Positions 14,947 to 23,395 of a stretch of DNA of 34,080 nucleotides are shown here, one piece after another (position 1 is the first letter of the stretch; the number at the start of each line of letters is the position of its first letter). This DNA comes from CAZYSK01 sp964649415 (GTDB lineage Bacteria; Chloroflexota; Anaerolineae; B4-G1): contig CAZYSK010000064.1 in assembly GCA_964649415.1 (NCBI GenBank), forward strand, positions 1 through 34,080. The letters run 5' to 3'. A model generated the notes under the pieces. That model was not told the origin of the DNA. It did no database searches and saw only the letters and a program-made list of their open reading frames with translations. The translations under genes and the position numbers were made by a program.

Positions 14947-15909
14947 ATGCGCATGGACAGAAAGCAGCTTGCGCCAGTTCACCGGATTGGCACAAGCCAA
15001 AGGAAATCTGAGCGCGCCCGCCCCAGCACTGAAGCGAGCCATCCGGCTGTGAGTCACCAACCGGCCAGTGAACATCTAGCATACCCCCGGGCCCATTCGT
15101 CGGCCATACAAAGGCCAACGGGTACGTTGGCCCATTCACCGAGCATACAAAGGCCAGCGGCTTCGCTGGCCCATTCACCGAGTATACAAAGGCCAACGTA
15201 CTCGTTGGCCCATTCACCGAGCATACAAAGGCCAACGCACTCGTTGGCCCATTCACCGAGCACACAAAGGCCAACGTACTCGTTGGCCCATTCACCGAGC
15301 ATACAAAGGCCAACGTACTCGTTGGCCCATTCACCGAGTATACAAAGGCCAACGCACTCGTTGGCCCATTCACCGAGCACACAAAGGCCAACGTGCCCGT
15401 TGGCCCATTCGTTGAAGCAGGCCGTCAGGGTCATCCTCCCGGCCATCCTTGCCTCTCTGCTCGTCAACGTGTTTGTGGCTCAGGCAATGGTGGTGGAAGG
15501 CCCCAGCATGAGGCCCAACCTAAACTGGGATCAGCGGGTGATCGTAGAGAAGGTCACGTACGGCCTCATCCACGGTCCGCGCCGGGGGGACGTGGTGGTG
15601 ATCAACAGACCGGAGGAGAAGACACTGCTCGTGAAACGGGTCGTAGCCTTGCCAGGGGAAACGGTCGCCGTGTGCGGCGGCCAGGTCTTCATCAACGGCC
15701 AGCCACTGGAGGAAGCGTGGCCGGTCCGTCCCGGGGGTCCCGACTACCCCCGCACTCGCGTGCCGGACGGGCACGTGTTCGTGTTGGGCGACAACCGGGA
15801 GGAGTCTCGCGACTCACGATTCTTCGGTCCCGTGCCCATCGAACAGGTCGGGGGCCAGGTCAAACTCATCGTCTGGCCCCTCGACCAGATCGGCTTGATC
15901 CGGTCGTGA
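14947..15909 (+). CDS. lepB: Signal peptidase I with repeat-built N-terminal extension
   Basis: This S26-family enzyme cuts signal peptides from exported proteins at the outer face of the membrane. The catalytic serine is S187 in EGPSMRPN and the general-base lysine is K230 in LLVKRVVALPGE; the 43-residue gap is typical. VLGDNREESRDSRFFGPVP closes the active site, and the membrane anchor spans about residues 159-180. The ATG at 14947 has AGGAGG five bases ahead. It implies an unusual 158-residue N-terminal extension, mostly eight copies of a 13-residue unit such as LAHSPSIQRPTYS. All three frames are open across the repeats, so translation of the extension is likely but not proved. Confidence 0.9.
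   Translation: MRMDRKQLAPVHRIGTSQRKSERARPSTEASHPAVSHQPASEHLAYPRAHSSAIQRPTGTLAHSPSIQRPAASLAHSPSIQRPTYSLAHSPSIQRPTHSLAHSPSTQRPTYSLAHSPSIQRPTYSLAHSPSIQRPTHSLAHSPSTQRPTCPLAHSLKQAVRVILPAILASLLVNVFVAQAMVVEGPSMRPNLNWDQRVIVEKVTYGLIHGPRRGDVVVINRPEEKTLLVKRVVALPGETVAVCGGQVFINGQPLEEAWPVRPGGPDYPRTRVPDGHVFVLGDNREESRDSRFFGPVPIEQVGGQVKLIVWPLDQIGLIRS
15091..15415 (+). repeat. Eight tandem 39-bp units, each with a 20-bp palindrome
   Basis: Units recur every 39 bases. Each holds GGCCAACG and CGTTGGCC arms around a four-base loop, at 15113, 15152, 15191, 15230, 15269, 15308, 15347 and 15386, joined by a 19-base linker like CATTCACCGAGCATACAAA. Loops vary (GGTA, GCTT, TACT, CACT, TACT, TACT, CACT, TGCC) while the arms are kept. 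In unit 2 both arms change together (GGCCAGCG and CGCTGGCC), so pairing is preserved. The 39-base period keeps the lepB frame. Confidence 0.9.
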
Positions 15910-15935
15910 GGCCAGACTCAGACACGCTCACAGTC

Positions 15936-16280
15936 TCACAGCACCAGGACGACGCCGAAGACAACCTCCACCAAGACGCTGATGACGTTGGACTGCATGA
16001 CCGACTTGTCGACGAGCATGGAGACGGCCCGCACAGCCGCGACGACGAGATAGGTGATCCCGAGCATTCGATATGTCTCCGGCACGTTGAGAACCAACGG
16101 CACAACGCCCAGCGCGACGAAGAAGCCGCCCAGCACGGCCCTGATCTCCGTGATGCCTCGGGGGCCATCTGCGTTCAGGCCAGTGAACCCCCGCACCGAT
16201 CGCGGCCGGATTAAGGACACCAACCCGGTCACAATCGTGCCGACACAGGCGACTATTTGAAGTACACGCACGATCATCAT
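15936..16280 (-). CDS. DUF4345-like small membrane protein
   Basis: This 114-residue hydrophobic protein has about four predicted membrane segments. GPRGITEIRAVLGGFFVALG in the middle resembles DUF4345 proteins. The ATG at 16280 is preferred over the GTG nine bases upstream because the AGGAG ribosome site would be too close to the GTG and lies ten bases from the ATG. It converges on lepB and lies downstream of the MFS gene in the same orientation. Its function is unknown. Confidence 0.75.
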   Translation of the reverse strand: MMIVRVLQIVACVGTIVTGLVSLIRPRSVRGFTGLNADGPRGITEIRAVLGGFFVALGVVPLVLNVPETYRMLGITYLVVAAVRAVSMLVDKSVMQSNVISVLVEVVFGVVLVL

Positions 16281-16323
16281 ACGCGTCACACTCCTATATT
16301 TGCCCGTCTCGGCTCTTGCGGAC

Positions 16324-17694
16324 TCAGGCGGATTCGCCGCCTGCCTGCGCAGCCGCGCGGGCTTTCTTCTCGTTGACGAACAGCAGAAGCACCAGGCCGA
16401 CGATCAGGAACACCACAATGGAGAGAACCGCCAGCCGTTGCCCCAACTGTTCGGCCAATTCCGCGCCCTGCGGGTACGCCTCGAACCACAGCAACGTCGC
16501 ATCGGCTCCCCGGGCCCTGAACCAGAGATATGTCTCGGCAGCCAGCCAGCCGTATATGGTTGGGCCAATGAACGACGACGTGCGCCCGACCACTGCGAAG
16601 AAGCCGTAGAACTCCGCGCTCTTACCCGCCGGGGCAAACATACCCACCACGGTGCGGCTGACGGACTGGACCGCCGTGAGCGCACAGCCAGCCAGCGCGC
16701 CCAGGGCGAAGAAAGTCAGCCGGGACTGATTGAAGAACAAGCCCACCACCGAGGCCATCATCAACAAGATCGAGAGGATCAGCGTGCGCTTGCCACCGAT
16801 GCGGTCCGCCATCAACCCGCCAAGATACGCCCCAGGGACACTCGTCACCTGGACGATGATCATGAATATCAGCAACTCCTGCTGATTCAGGCCGAATATG
16901 ACCATGCCAAAGATCGCAGCGAAGTCCAGCGCCATGAGGATGCCGTCGTTATAGATCAGGAAAGCCACGACGAACTTGACGAACTCCCGGAAGCTCCTGA
17001 CCGTCCTGGCGGTGCCCCACAGCCGCTTGAGCGCGATGGTCACGTAGGACTCGCCCTCCGGCAGGCTCTGAGGTTGGGCACGCTCCCGCAGCCACAGGAA
17101 GACAGGGACAGCGGACAGGGCAAAGAAGACAGCCGTGATCACGAAGCTGAGGCGCACGATAAGCGGCCCCCCAACAAACACGACCAGCGGCAGCACCAGC
17201 AACAAGCAGAGGATACCTCCCAGCGAACCGATAGCCCAGCCGTTGCCCGAAACCCGCCCCATCTCCTCAGGCGTGGCGATCTCCGGTAGGAGCGAATTGT
17301 AAAACACCTGCGCGCTCCGGTAGCCAATCTCGGCCAGGATGAAGAACAGCATGCCTAACACCACGTCGCCCCCCTGGACGAGGAACAGCAGAGCGGTGAA
17401 CAAACACGCCTGGGCGGTGAAGAACAGCAGGAACTGCTTCTTGGCCCCGGAGAAGTCGGCGAGTGTGCCTAACACCGGCGAGATCACGGCCACGACGAGC
17501 ATGGCGATGCCCACGGCTATCCCCCACAGGCGTGAGCCCTCGGCCCCACCGACCACCGCATCCTTGAAATAGGTCGAATAGAAGGCCAGCAGGACGACGG
17601 CAGCGTAGGCCGAGTTCCCGAAATCGTACAGATACCATCCCCAACGCTCACGGCGGGTAGACACGGTTCTTGCTTTCGGCATAGTCGCTTCCAT
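16324..17694 (-). CDS. MFS transporter, UMF1/Atg22-like family
   Basis: The 456-residue product has about 12 membrane helices. Its start WGWYLYDFGNSAYAAVVLLAFYSTYF is the hallmark of the UMF1 (Atg22-like) branch of the major facilitator superfamily, whose substrates are poorly known. Other support includes GTLADFSGAKKQFL (the cytoplasmic loop 2-3 region) and PEIATPEEMGRVSGNGWAIGS. ATG 17694 follows AAGGAGAG at a good distance, so an open frame reaching 37 codons further upstream is not used. It lies between DUF4345 and plsC in the same orientation. Confidence 0.85.
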   Translation of the reverse strand: MEATMPKARTVSTRRERWGWYLYDFGNSAYAAVVLLAFYSTYFKDAVVGGAEGSRLWGIAVGIAMLVVAVISPVLGTLADFSGAKKQFLLFFTAQACLFTALLFLVQGGDVVLGMLFFILAEIGYRSAQVFYNSLLPEIATPEEMGRVSGNGWAIGSLGGILCLLLVLPLVVFVGGPLIVRLSFVITAVFFALSAVPVFLWLRERAQPQSLPEGESYVTIALKRLWGTARTVRSFREFVKFVVAFLIYNDGILMALDFAAIFGMVIFGLNQQELLIFMIIVQVTSVPGAYLGGLMADRIGGKRTLILSILLMMASVVGLFFNQSRLTFFALGALAGCALTAVQSVSRTVVGMFAPAGKSAEFYGFFAVVGRTSSFIGPTIYGWLAAETYLWFRARGADATLLWFEAYPQGAELAEQLGQRLAVLSIVVFLIVGLVLLLFVNEKKARAAAQAGGESA

Positions 17695-17852
17695 TGCAGT
17701 ACTCTCCTTAGTTTTCCAGCTATGGGTGGGACGGTTGATAATTGGGGTAGCGGTGCGCCCAGGGCCGCCCGAGGCGCGATCCAATGTCCCCGCAAAATGA
17801 ACCACCCCGCTCTATCGGGCCGGGACTCGTGTACGGCTAACGGCGGCCCGGC

Positions 17853-18602
17853 TCACAAGTACTCAGGCGACGCTTCCCATGGGTAAATCTCGGTCCCCCG
17901 GGCGGCAGCGCGAATAGCCGGGTCGTCCGAGTAGTAACCCCGCCGCTCCGGCGGGATCAACTCCGCGACACGTCGCATGATCTCGTGACCGAACTCCTCG
18001 AGCTGCTTGCGGCGCGCTCGCCCTCGACCCGTTGTCCGGAAAGGACCGAAAGGCTTGCCGATCCGCAATGTGACGCGGGAACGCCTGCCCTTGCCGATCT
18101 CAGAGAAGATCTCGGGCAGACCGTCGAAACCCATAGGAAGAATCCGCGCGCCGGTCCGGACAGACAGGAAGGCCGCGCCAGGGCGGGCGGGCCGCAGCAC
18201 CGTCGCCCAACTACCGGCCTCAGGGAATATCCCCAGCACTCCGCCCTGGGCCAGCACCGCCTCCGCCGCGCGGAGCGCGTCGCGTGAAGCCGTGCCCCGG
18301 TAGACCGGGTAGTAGCCCCACCATTTCGGTATCCCTCTCACCCAAGGGGGGGCGTTCGGCATCTGAAAGCCACCCACGAACTCCACAGGCCAGGGCGTCG
18401 CTCGTATCATGGCCACCGGATCGGCAAAGGCGAAGTGGTTGGCGACAAGCAATAGAGGTCCCTCTCTGGGGAGGTTCTCCCGGCCGACGACCCGCAAGTC
18501 CGTGAGGGTCGCAAATGCCAGGTGCGCCACCTGCCGTAACACCGCACGCAATACACGCCGGCGGGGATACTCATACTTCGGTTGACTTCTTTTCCGGGCC
18601 AT
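17853..18602 (-). CDS. plsC: 1-acyl-sn-glycerol-3-phosphate acyltransferase family protein
   Basis: The 249-residue product has the PlsC acyltransferase motifs: HX4D at H56 to D61 in ANHFAFADP, and GIFPEAGSW with the acidic residue at about 128. Such enzymes add the second acyl chain in phospholipid synthesis at the membrane. The start at 18602 has AGGAGAG nine bases ahead. The C-terminal part is basic (GRGRARRKQ). The exact acceptor could be another lysolipid, since several paralogues exist in many genomes. It ends about 160 bases before the MFS start. Confidence 0.85.
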   Translation of the reverse strand: MARKRSQPKYEYPRRRVLRAVLRQVAHLAFATLTDLRVVGRENLPREGPLLLVANHFAFADPVAMIRATPWPVEFVGGFQMPNAPPWVRGIPKWWGYYPVYRGTASRDALRAAEAVLAQGGVLGIFPEAGSWATVLRPARPGAAFLSVRTGARILPMGFDGLPEIFSEIGKGRRSRVTLRIGKPFGPFRTTGRGRARRKQLEEFGHEIMRRVAELIPPERRGYYSDDPAIRAAARGTEIYPWEASPEYL

Positions 18603-18682
18603 ATCCAGATTCTCTCCTGCTTCGAGTCTATTTGGCCGGAACCCGGCGCGGGCCGGGGCTCACGGCCTGATATATAAAACAG

Positions 18683-18714
18683 ACAAAAGCCCCCGAAGAT
18701 TCGGCATCTTCGGG
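18683..18714 (-). terminator. Intrinsic terminator after the M20 peptidase gene
   Basis: Read on the minus strand, CCCGAAGAT and ATCTTCGGG (18714-18706 and 18700-18692) pair perfectly around a five-base loop. CTTTTGTCTGTTTT follows. This is a standard Rho-independent terminator placed about 85 bases after the gene. Confidence 0.85.
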
Positions 18715-18799
18715 AGATTCGCAAGAACTGCCTCTCTTCCAAGCCCTGCAGTTGGCTATAATCGACGCGCCACGCACTACGAGACGCCGAGGCTGTGCA

Positions 18800-20131
18800 T
18801 CAGCCTGGATAGCGTTGCAGGACATTGTAAATCGCGTCCGCCCCGAATTCCACCGCCTCGACCGGGATGCGTTCGTCCGCAGCGTGGATAGTCTCAAAGA
18901 AGCTGAAGTCCGGCGGCAGCTTCATCGGCGTGAACCCGTACGTCTGGATGCCCAGCCGGGAGAAGAAGCGACCATCGGTCACCGCAGGCAACAGCAGCGG
19001 CAAGGGTATGCCATCCGGGTCCGCCTCGCGGAGAACGTCCGCCAGAGGTTTAAATAGCCCCATATCCGGCTCAGCAGGGGCGGGATCGTAGCGGCTGACC
19101 TCGATCGCCACCGCATCACCAACGATCCGTCGCATCTCAGAGAGCATGTCGTCCGGGCTAAAGCCGGGCAACAAACGGCCATCCATCTCCAACGTGATCT
19201 CGCTGGGGATCACGTTGACCTTCTCCCCGCCGCGCACAATGGTGGCGTTGACCGTGTTGCGCAGCAAGGGCTCAAATGTACGTCCGCTCTCGCCCAGAAT
19301 CCCCAGCACACCGTCTGTGAGCGCCGGGGTGAGCAGTTGACGCAGGATCAGGCCAGTGGGGAACGGCAGCGCGGCGGCCATGCCTTCAATCATCCAGCGA
19401 GCGGTTGGCGTCACGTGCACAGGCAACCGATGCCGGTCCAACTGCTGCAGAAAATGCGCCAGATTGGCCATCGCGCCGCCGCGCATGGGACGGGATCCGT
19501 GCCCCCCTGGGCCACGCACGGTCGCTTTCATCCAACACATCTGTTTCTCCGCGACCTGAATGGGATAGAATATCTTCTGGCCGACGTACATCGAAACCCC
19601 ACCGAACTCCCCCAAGGCGTAGCGGGCACCCTCGAAGTGGTGGGCGTGGTTCTCCACCAGGTACTTAGCTCCCTTGTCGCCACCCGCTTCCTCATCGCAC
19701 AGAACAGCGAGTACCACGTCACCAGCCGGCGTCAGCCCCGTCGCGCCGGCACGGAGGATGGCGGCCAACATCATTGCCACGCCTGCCTTCATGTCCAGCG
19801 CACCCCGACCCCAGATGTAGCCATCCACCTCCCGTGCCTCGAACGGCGGATAAGCCCACTTCTGGTTGGCCGTAGTGACCACATCCACGTGGCCGTAGAG
19901 GAGCAGCGGGGGTGCACCTCCCCGCCCCTTCAGACGGGCAATCAGGTTCGGGCGATTGGGCTCGCTGGCAAGCAGGGTGGTCTCAAAGCCTGCCGCAGTC
20001 AGCAAGTCGTTGATGTAGGTGACACACTCTGCCTCGTCGCCCGGGGGATTAGTGGTGTCGAAGCGAATCAAGTTCTGCAGCAACGCCACGGGGTGCTCGT
20101 AGATCGTGTGGTTGTCATTCGTAGATGACAT
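18800..20131 (-). CDS. M20 family metallopeptidase
   Basis: The 443-residue product belongs to the ArgE/DapE/CPG2 family of zinc hydrolases that cut amide bonds of acyl-amino acids or small peptides. LYGHVDVV carries the first metal histidine, WGRGALDMKAGVAMML the bridging aspartate, and LCDEEAGGDKGAKYL the catalytic and metal glutamates. A dimerisation domain follows around RGPGGHGSRPMRGGAMANLA. ATG 20131 is chosen over a start six codons upstream because GAGAGGTG lies at the proper distance. It is not part of the LysW operon, and its substrate is not evident. Confidence 0.88.
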   Translation of the reverse strand: MSSTNDNHTIYEHPVALLQNLIRFDTTNPPGDEAECVTYINDLLTAAGFETTLLASEPNRPNLIARLKGRGGAPPLLLYGHVDVVTTANQKWAYPPFEAREVDGYIWGRGALDMKAGVAMMLAAILRAGATGLTPAGDVVLAVLCDEEAGGDKGAKYLVENHAHHFEGARYALGEFGGVSMYVGQKIFYPIQVAEKQMCWMKATVRGPGGHGSRPMRGGAMANLAHFLQQLDRHRLPVHVTPTARWMIEGMAAALPFPTGLILRQLLTPALTDGVLGILGESGRTFEPLLRNTVNATIVRGGEKVNVIPSEITLEMDGRLLPGFSPDDMLSEMRRIVGDAVAIEVSRYDPAPAEPDMGLFKPLADVLREADPDGIPLPLLLPAVTDGRFFSRLGIQTYGFTPMKLPPDFSFFETIHAADERIPVEAVEFGADAIYNVLQRYPG

Positions 20132-20180
20132 GGCGTTCACACCTCTCACAGTGACATATCCCAGCTAATGCGATGGTTGC

Positions 20181-20209
20181 ATTATAACGCAACCGGGAGG
20201 CTCACACAA
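20181..20209 (-). promoter_or_regulatory. Likely promoter of the M20 peptidase gene
   Basis: A perfect TATAAT (20186-20181) follows a weak -35 TTGTGT (20209-20204) after 17 bases. The -10 box lies in the loop of a small hairpin (GGTTGC/GCAACC), which may also end transcription from the LysE gene just upstream. Confidence 0.45.
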
Positions 20210-20813
20210 ACAGCATAGCAGATAGCAGTTGGTACACGCCGAAACAGACGAGGGCCAGGGCCGACAGGCCCAGCAGGGCGCGGTTTACCTTGGGCCCGAG
20301 CTGCCTGGCCGTGCCGAAGAGCACGATCAACCCGCCCAGGCTGGCGACCATGGCGACGTAGAAGCCCAACAGGAAGCCGATCCCGCTGGCGGGAGCCTCT
20401 CGCCAACCTCCCAACAGGACCGGGCCGGCGACCATGCTCCAGTAGAGATAGGGCCCGGGACTCAGCACGTTCATGAGGGCAGCCCGGATCAGGCTTTGCC
20501 GGCCGGGCGTGGCCGCCACGGATGCCGCCGCGTCGAACGCACGCCACGCCTTGAACGCGTTCCACGCCAGATAGAGGACGAAGAGGCCGCTGGCGACGTG
20601 CAGCAAGCGCTGCAATGACTCCGGCACCTGGCTCAACACCAACAGGGCAAGCGCGATGACGGGCGCGTCGCTGACCAGGGGCGCCAGCGCCGCCAGCAGC
20701 GTGCGTTGCCAGCCCTTGCTCAGCGCCTGAGATACGACGTAGGTCTGAAACGGACCGGGCTGCACGGCGGCCGCAAAGCCGTACACGACTCCCTGAATCA
20801 CGTAGCCAAGCAT
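20202..20813 (-). CDS. LysE family amino-acid exporter-like protein
   Basis: The 203-residue membrane protein has about six helices. An N-terminal AAVQPGPFQTYVVSQAL segment (the conserved PGP region) and LFVLYLAWNAFKAWRAF match the LysE/RhtB superfamily, which exports amino acids such as lysine, arginine or homoserine. It begins 12 bases after the stop of the DUF72 gene and is probably cotranscribed with it. A link to the LysW operon is attractive but rests only on being in the same region. Confidence 0.85.
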   Translation of the reverse strand: MLGYVIQGVVYGFAAAVQPGPFQTYVVSQALSKGWQRTLLAALAPLVSDAPVIALALLVLSQVPESLQRLLHVASGLFVLYLAWNAFKAWRAFDAAASVAATPGRQSLIRAALMNVLSPGPYLYWSMVAGPVLLGGWREAPASGIGFLLGFYVAMVASLGGLIVLFGTARQLGPKVNRALLGLSALALVCFGVYQLLSAMLFV

Positions 20814-20825
20814 CGGACGCTGCGC

Positions 20826-21686
20826 CTAGAGAAGCTGCTGCAGGCGGTCGATCGTGAGGGGCGCGGAGCCCTCGTAGTGGTTGTTCACATTCACGTAGAC
20901 GTCCACTCCATGCGCCACCAACTCGTTCGCCATGCTTGCCACACTGGTCAGCTCCTCGTCCTTGGGCGCGACGACCTCATTCCAGCGCTTGCCGGTCTGC
21001 TTCTCAATGCCCTTCCGGTCAGGCCCCAGGAGGCGAATCACGACGAACGGCTGCCGCAGCAGGAGATCGCACCACTGCCGGTACAGATCCGCGATAGGCG
21101 GCATCCAGTACCCTTGCAGGAGGACCGGGCTCAGGCCGCTCCGTTCCAGGAACTCAAAGTACGGCCCGTTCAGGTACTTGGGATTCCTCACTTCTACGGC
21201 ATACCGGTAGCCTGGGGAGAGCTGGTCGGCAAACTGGTGAAACAGTTCCAGAAAACGGGCCTGCGATGGCATCTTCTGCCGGTTGAGATACTCGAACTGG
21301 AACATGATCGGACCCAGGATGCCCTCCAGGGGATCGAGCAGCGAGAGGAAGGACGCGAACAGGGATAAGGAGAAAAGATGGGGATTGGCCACGAGCGGAT
21401 CGGCCTTGCCCTTCCGGTAGAGATGGGTAAGCGTGACGCTGTTGGGCGCTTTGACGGTGAACCGAAAATCGTCGGGCACGGAGTCCCGGTAGCGCGCCAC
21501 GTCGGCCGGAGCGGGCAGCTTGACGCTGTCCACGCCGAAGAGGGACCAGAACCACTGATCCACCTCCACTGTGTCATAGCGGCGCGCGTACTCCGCCAGG
21601 TAATTGATACCCTTCGGGGCAGAGTAGACCAACCCGTGCCAGGACGGGAATTTCCAACTGCAGGTGCCAATCCTCAGATCCGCCAT
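20826..21686 (-). CDS. DUF72 (YecE-like) domain protein
   Basis: The 286-residue product begins IGTCSWKFPSWHGLVYSAPKG, followed by EYARRYDTVEVDQWFW, both typical of DUF72. The family forms a TIM-barrel-like fold of unknown biochemical role. Further support is RFTVKAPNSVTL, ILGPIMFQFEYLN and YAVEVRNPKYL. The ATG at 21686 lies six bases after a perfect TATAAT, so the message may begin at the start codon itself. The LysE gene follows in the same unit. Confidence 0.88.
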   Translation of the reverse strand: MADLRIGTCSWKFPSWHGLVYSAPKGINYLAEYARRYDTVEVDQWFWSLFGVDSVKLPAPADVARYRDSVPDDFRFTVKAPNSVTLTHLYRKGKADPLVANPHLFSLSLFASFLSLLDPLEGILGPIMFQFEYLNRQKMPSQARFLELFHQFADQLSPGYRYAVEVRNPKYLNGPYFEFLERSGLSPVLLQGYWMPPIADLYRQWCDLLLRQPFVVIRLLGPDRKGIEKQTGKRWNEVVAPKDEELTSVASMANELVAHGVDVYVNVNNHYEGSAPLTIDRLQQLL

Positions 21687-21692
21687 GGCACG

Positions 21693-21721
21693 ATTATACC
21701 GGAACTAGATACGGAGGACAA
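21693..21721 (-). promoter_or_regulatory. Promoter giving a likely leaderless DUF72 message
   Basis: TTGTCC (21721-21716), 17 bases, then TATAAT (21698-21693). The expected start of transcription coincides with the A of the ATG at 21686, and no Shine-Dalgarno sequence can fit. Leaderless messages are known in several bacterial phyla. Confidence 0.65.
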
Positions 21722-21790
21722 GACCGCCCGCCCAGAGGACGGCGGGTTACCCCCTGTGGCGCGACGTCGGCGGATCGGGAGAACAGATCC

Positions 21791-21837
21791 AACCCGCTCC
21801 CGCCGGACCGGCGTCCGACGGGAGCAGGCAGCGGGTT
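21791..21837. terminator. Triple-nested hairpin after the second DUF11 gene
   Basis: Three perfect stems are stacked: AACCCGC/GCGGGTT (21791/21831), CTCCCG/CGGGAG (21797/21819) and CGGAC/GTCCG (21804/21813). It lies 11 bases past the stop of the DUF11 gene. The following minus-strand bases are only weakly T-rich, so termination is likely but not certain. Confidence 0.5.
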
Positions 21838-21847
21838 CGACAAGACG

Positions 21848-23230
21848 CTAGCGAACGAGCACAGGCAGGTATACCTTGAGGTGAAACGGCTCAGAAGCCC
21901 CAGGCGAGCCCAGCGGGTCCAGCCCACACGCGAACACGGCGTCCACAATCTCCTGAACCGGAGACTTCTCAAGATCTGCCTCGGCAGAGCCCAAGCCAGA
22001 GCCCGGTCCAGAACGTAGCGCGGAGGACTCACCCGCCCGCGGGCCTCCGGGCGGCGTGATGCTCAGGTCGTACGTAGCCGCCGTGTAGCCATGCACCAGA
22101 AACAGATAGGTGCCGTCGCGCAGCGTGTTGAACGTGACGTCGTCGCTGGATCCAGCCGGGTTGATGCTGTACAGGTCAGGCCACAGAAAGCTGCCCGGAT
22201 ACCACACGTACAGGTCCGCGTCGCCCTCGGTGGGTGTGAGCGTAGCCGTCACGCTAACCCCTTGCTGATACCACACCTGATAGGGAATCAAGCCGCCCCG
22301 GAGCACCGTCTCGCCCGGCAGCACCAGGCTGGCGAAGTCGACGGCATGCAGATCCAGGCGCGAGCGGTGGCGAGCGCCGTCCTCGACCCACGCACCGACG
22401 AAGTGCGTCCCGCTCTCGCCGCCCAGCGTCCACGTGTAGTCAGTCTGGAAGGGCACCCAGCCGCTGGACTGCACAGTCCGCCAGTGTGGGACAGGGCTCG
22501 CCGCCCATTCCCACTCCCGCAGGTACATGCGGGTTACGCTCACGTTGTCGGTGGCCGAGATGTGGAGGGTGACCGTGATCCCAGTCAGCACGTCCTGATC
22601 GGCAATCGTCAAGCTCTGGACGACCGGCGGTGTCACGTCTTTGCCGTCCTCCCCGGGCATGACCACGACAAACGCGTGACGACGGAACGCGTGGCCGCTG
22701 GCGGTGATCGTAGCCGTGTTCAGCACCGGCGTGGGAGACAGGACCGTCGTCGCGGTGACGACGAAGGATAGCGACCGGCGCCCCAGCGGAGGCACGGCCA
22801 CGCCGGTCCACGAAAGGGTCTCCGTGCCCGAATCGTAGACGCCACCTTCATTCGCCGAGCCGGCGACGTAGTTCATCTCCAGCGGCACAGGGTCGGTCAC
22901 GTGAGCCGTGGCCGTGACCATACCCCGGTTGTGCAGCCAGATCGTGTAGGTGAGGGCCTCGCCGCAGGTCACCCGAAGCCGGGAAGCCGTCTTGTACGAG
23001 CAGTGCAGCTTGGAGCAATTCCTGGGCGAGGGCGACGACGCGAGCAGACCCGGCCAGTCGGGGGCAGCATCGGCGACATCGCCGGCCGGGCACGGCGGCG
23101 CATCATGGGCAGGCGAAGCCGCCACCGGACGCGCCAGCGCGAGCAGGACCAACCCCGGGCCGAATGCCAGCAGGAGCGTGAGACCGACCTTGAGAGCAAC
23201 CGGAAACTTGCGCGCAGAAGGGATCCTCAT
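21848..23230 (-). CDS. Secreted DUF11 protein with pre-peptidase-like domain
   Basis: The 460-residue product starts with a signal peptide (basic MRIPSARK, long hydrophobic run, cleavage near VAAS). One DUF11-like domain follows at about 80-190 (EALTYTIWLHNRG, DPVPLEMNYVAG), then a beta-rich Ig-like stretch that includes DNVSVTRMYLREWEW. A PPC-like domain at about 330-395 contains GDADLYVWYPGS and GTYLFLVHGY. The chain ends in LKVYLPVLVR, nearly the same as the end of the large DUF11 protein at 480-3845. AAGGAGG lies ahead of ATG 23230. No enzyme motif was seen; a surface or secreted binding role is inferred. Confidence 0.82.
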   Translation of the reverse strand: MRIPSARKFPVALKVGLTLLLAFGPGLVLLALARPVAASPAHDAPPCPAGDVADAAPDWPGLLASSPSPRNCSKLHCSYKTASRLRVTCGEALTYTIWLHNRGMVTATAHVTDPVPLEMNYVAGSANEGGVYDSGTETLSWTGVAVPPLGRRSLSFVVTATTVLSPTPVLNTATITASGHAFRRHAFVVVMPGEDGKDVTPPVVQSLTIADQDVLTGITVTLHISATDNVSVTRMYLREWEWAASPVPHWRTVQSSGWVPFQTDYTWTLGGESGTHFVGAWVEDGARHRSRLDLHAVDFASLVLPGETVLRGGLIPYQVWYQQGVSVTATLTPTEGDADLYVWYPGSFLWPDLYSINPAGSSDDVTFNTLRDGTYLFLVHGYTAATYDLSITPPGGPRAGESSALRSGPGSGLGSAEADLEKSPVQEIVDAVFACGLDPLGSPGASEPFHLKVYLPVLVR

Positions 23231-23395
23231 AGCACTTCCTCCTTAACACATGGGAGCGTGTCATGAACCGCGGATCAACCGAAGTGACGCCTTTGCCTGC
23301 ATCTCTTCACCATATCTAACGCACACGAGGCGGTTTTGTTACAACGTGCAGCCCCAAAGGCCCGGAGTCAGCTGCAGGGCCGAGAGTCGGATGCC

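Noticed and set aside
15091..15415. CRISPR-like periodic array
   Set aside because: The linkers between palindromes are near-identical rather than unique, the variable part is only four bases, and no cas gene is near.
15054..15467. Minus-strand frame of repeated GLCxLGEWANE units
   Set aside because: It arises because the 39-bp palindrome unit is open in several frames; no start signal or domain supports it.
16300..17289. 329-codon plus-strand frame
   Set aside because: It is antisense to the UMF1-type MFS gene and is a charged, His/Gln-rich shadow without a family.
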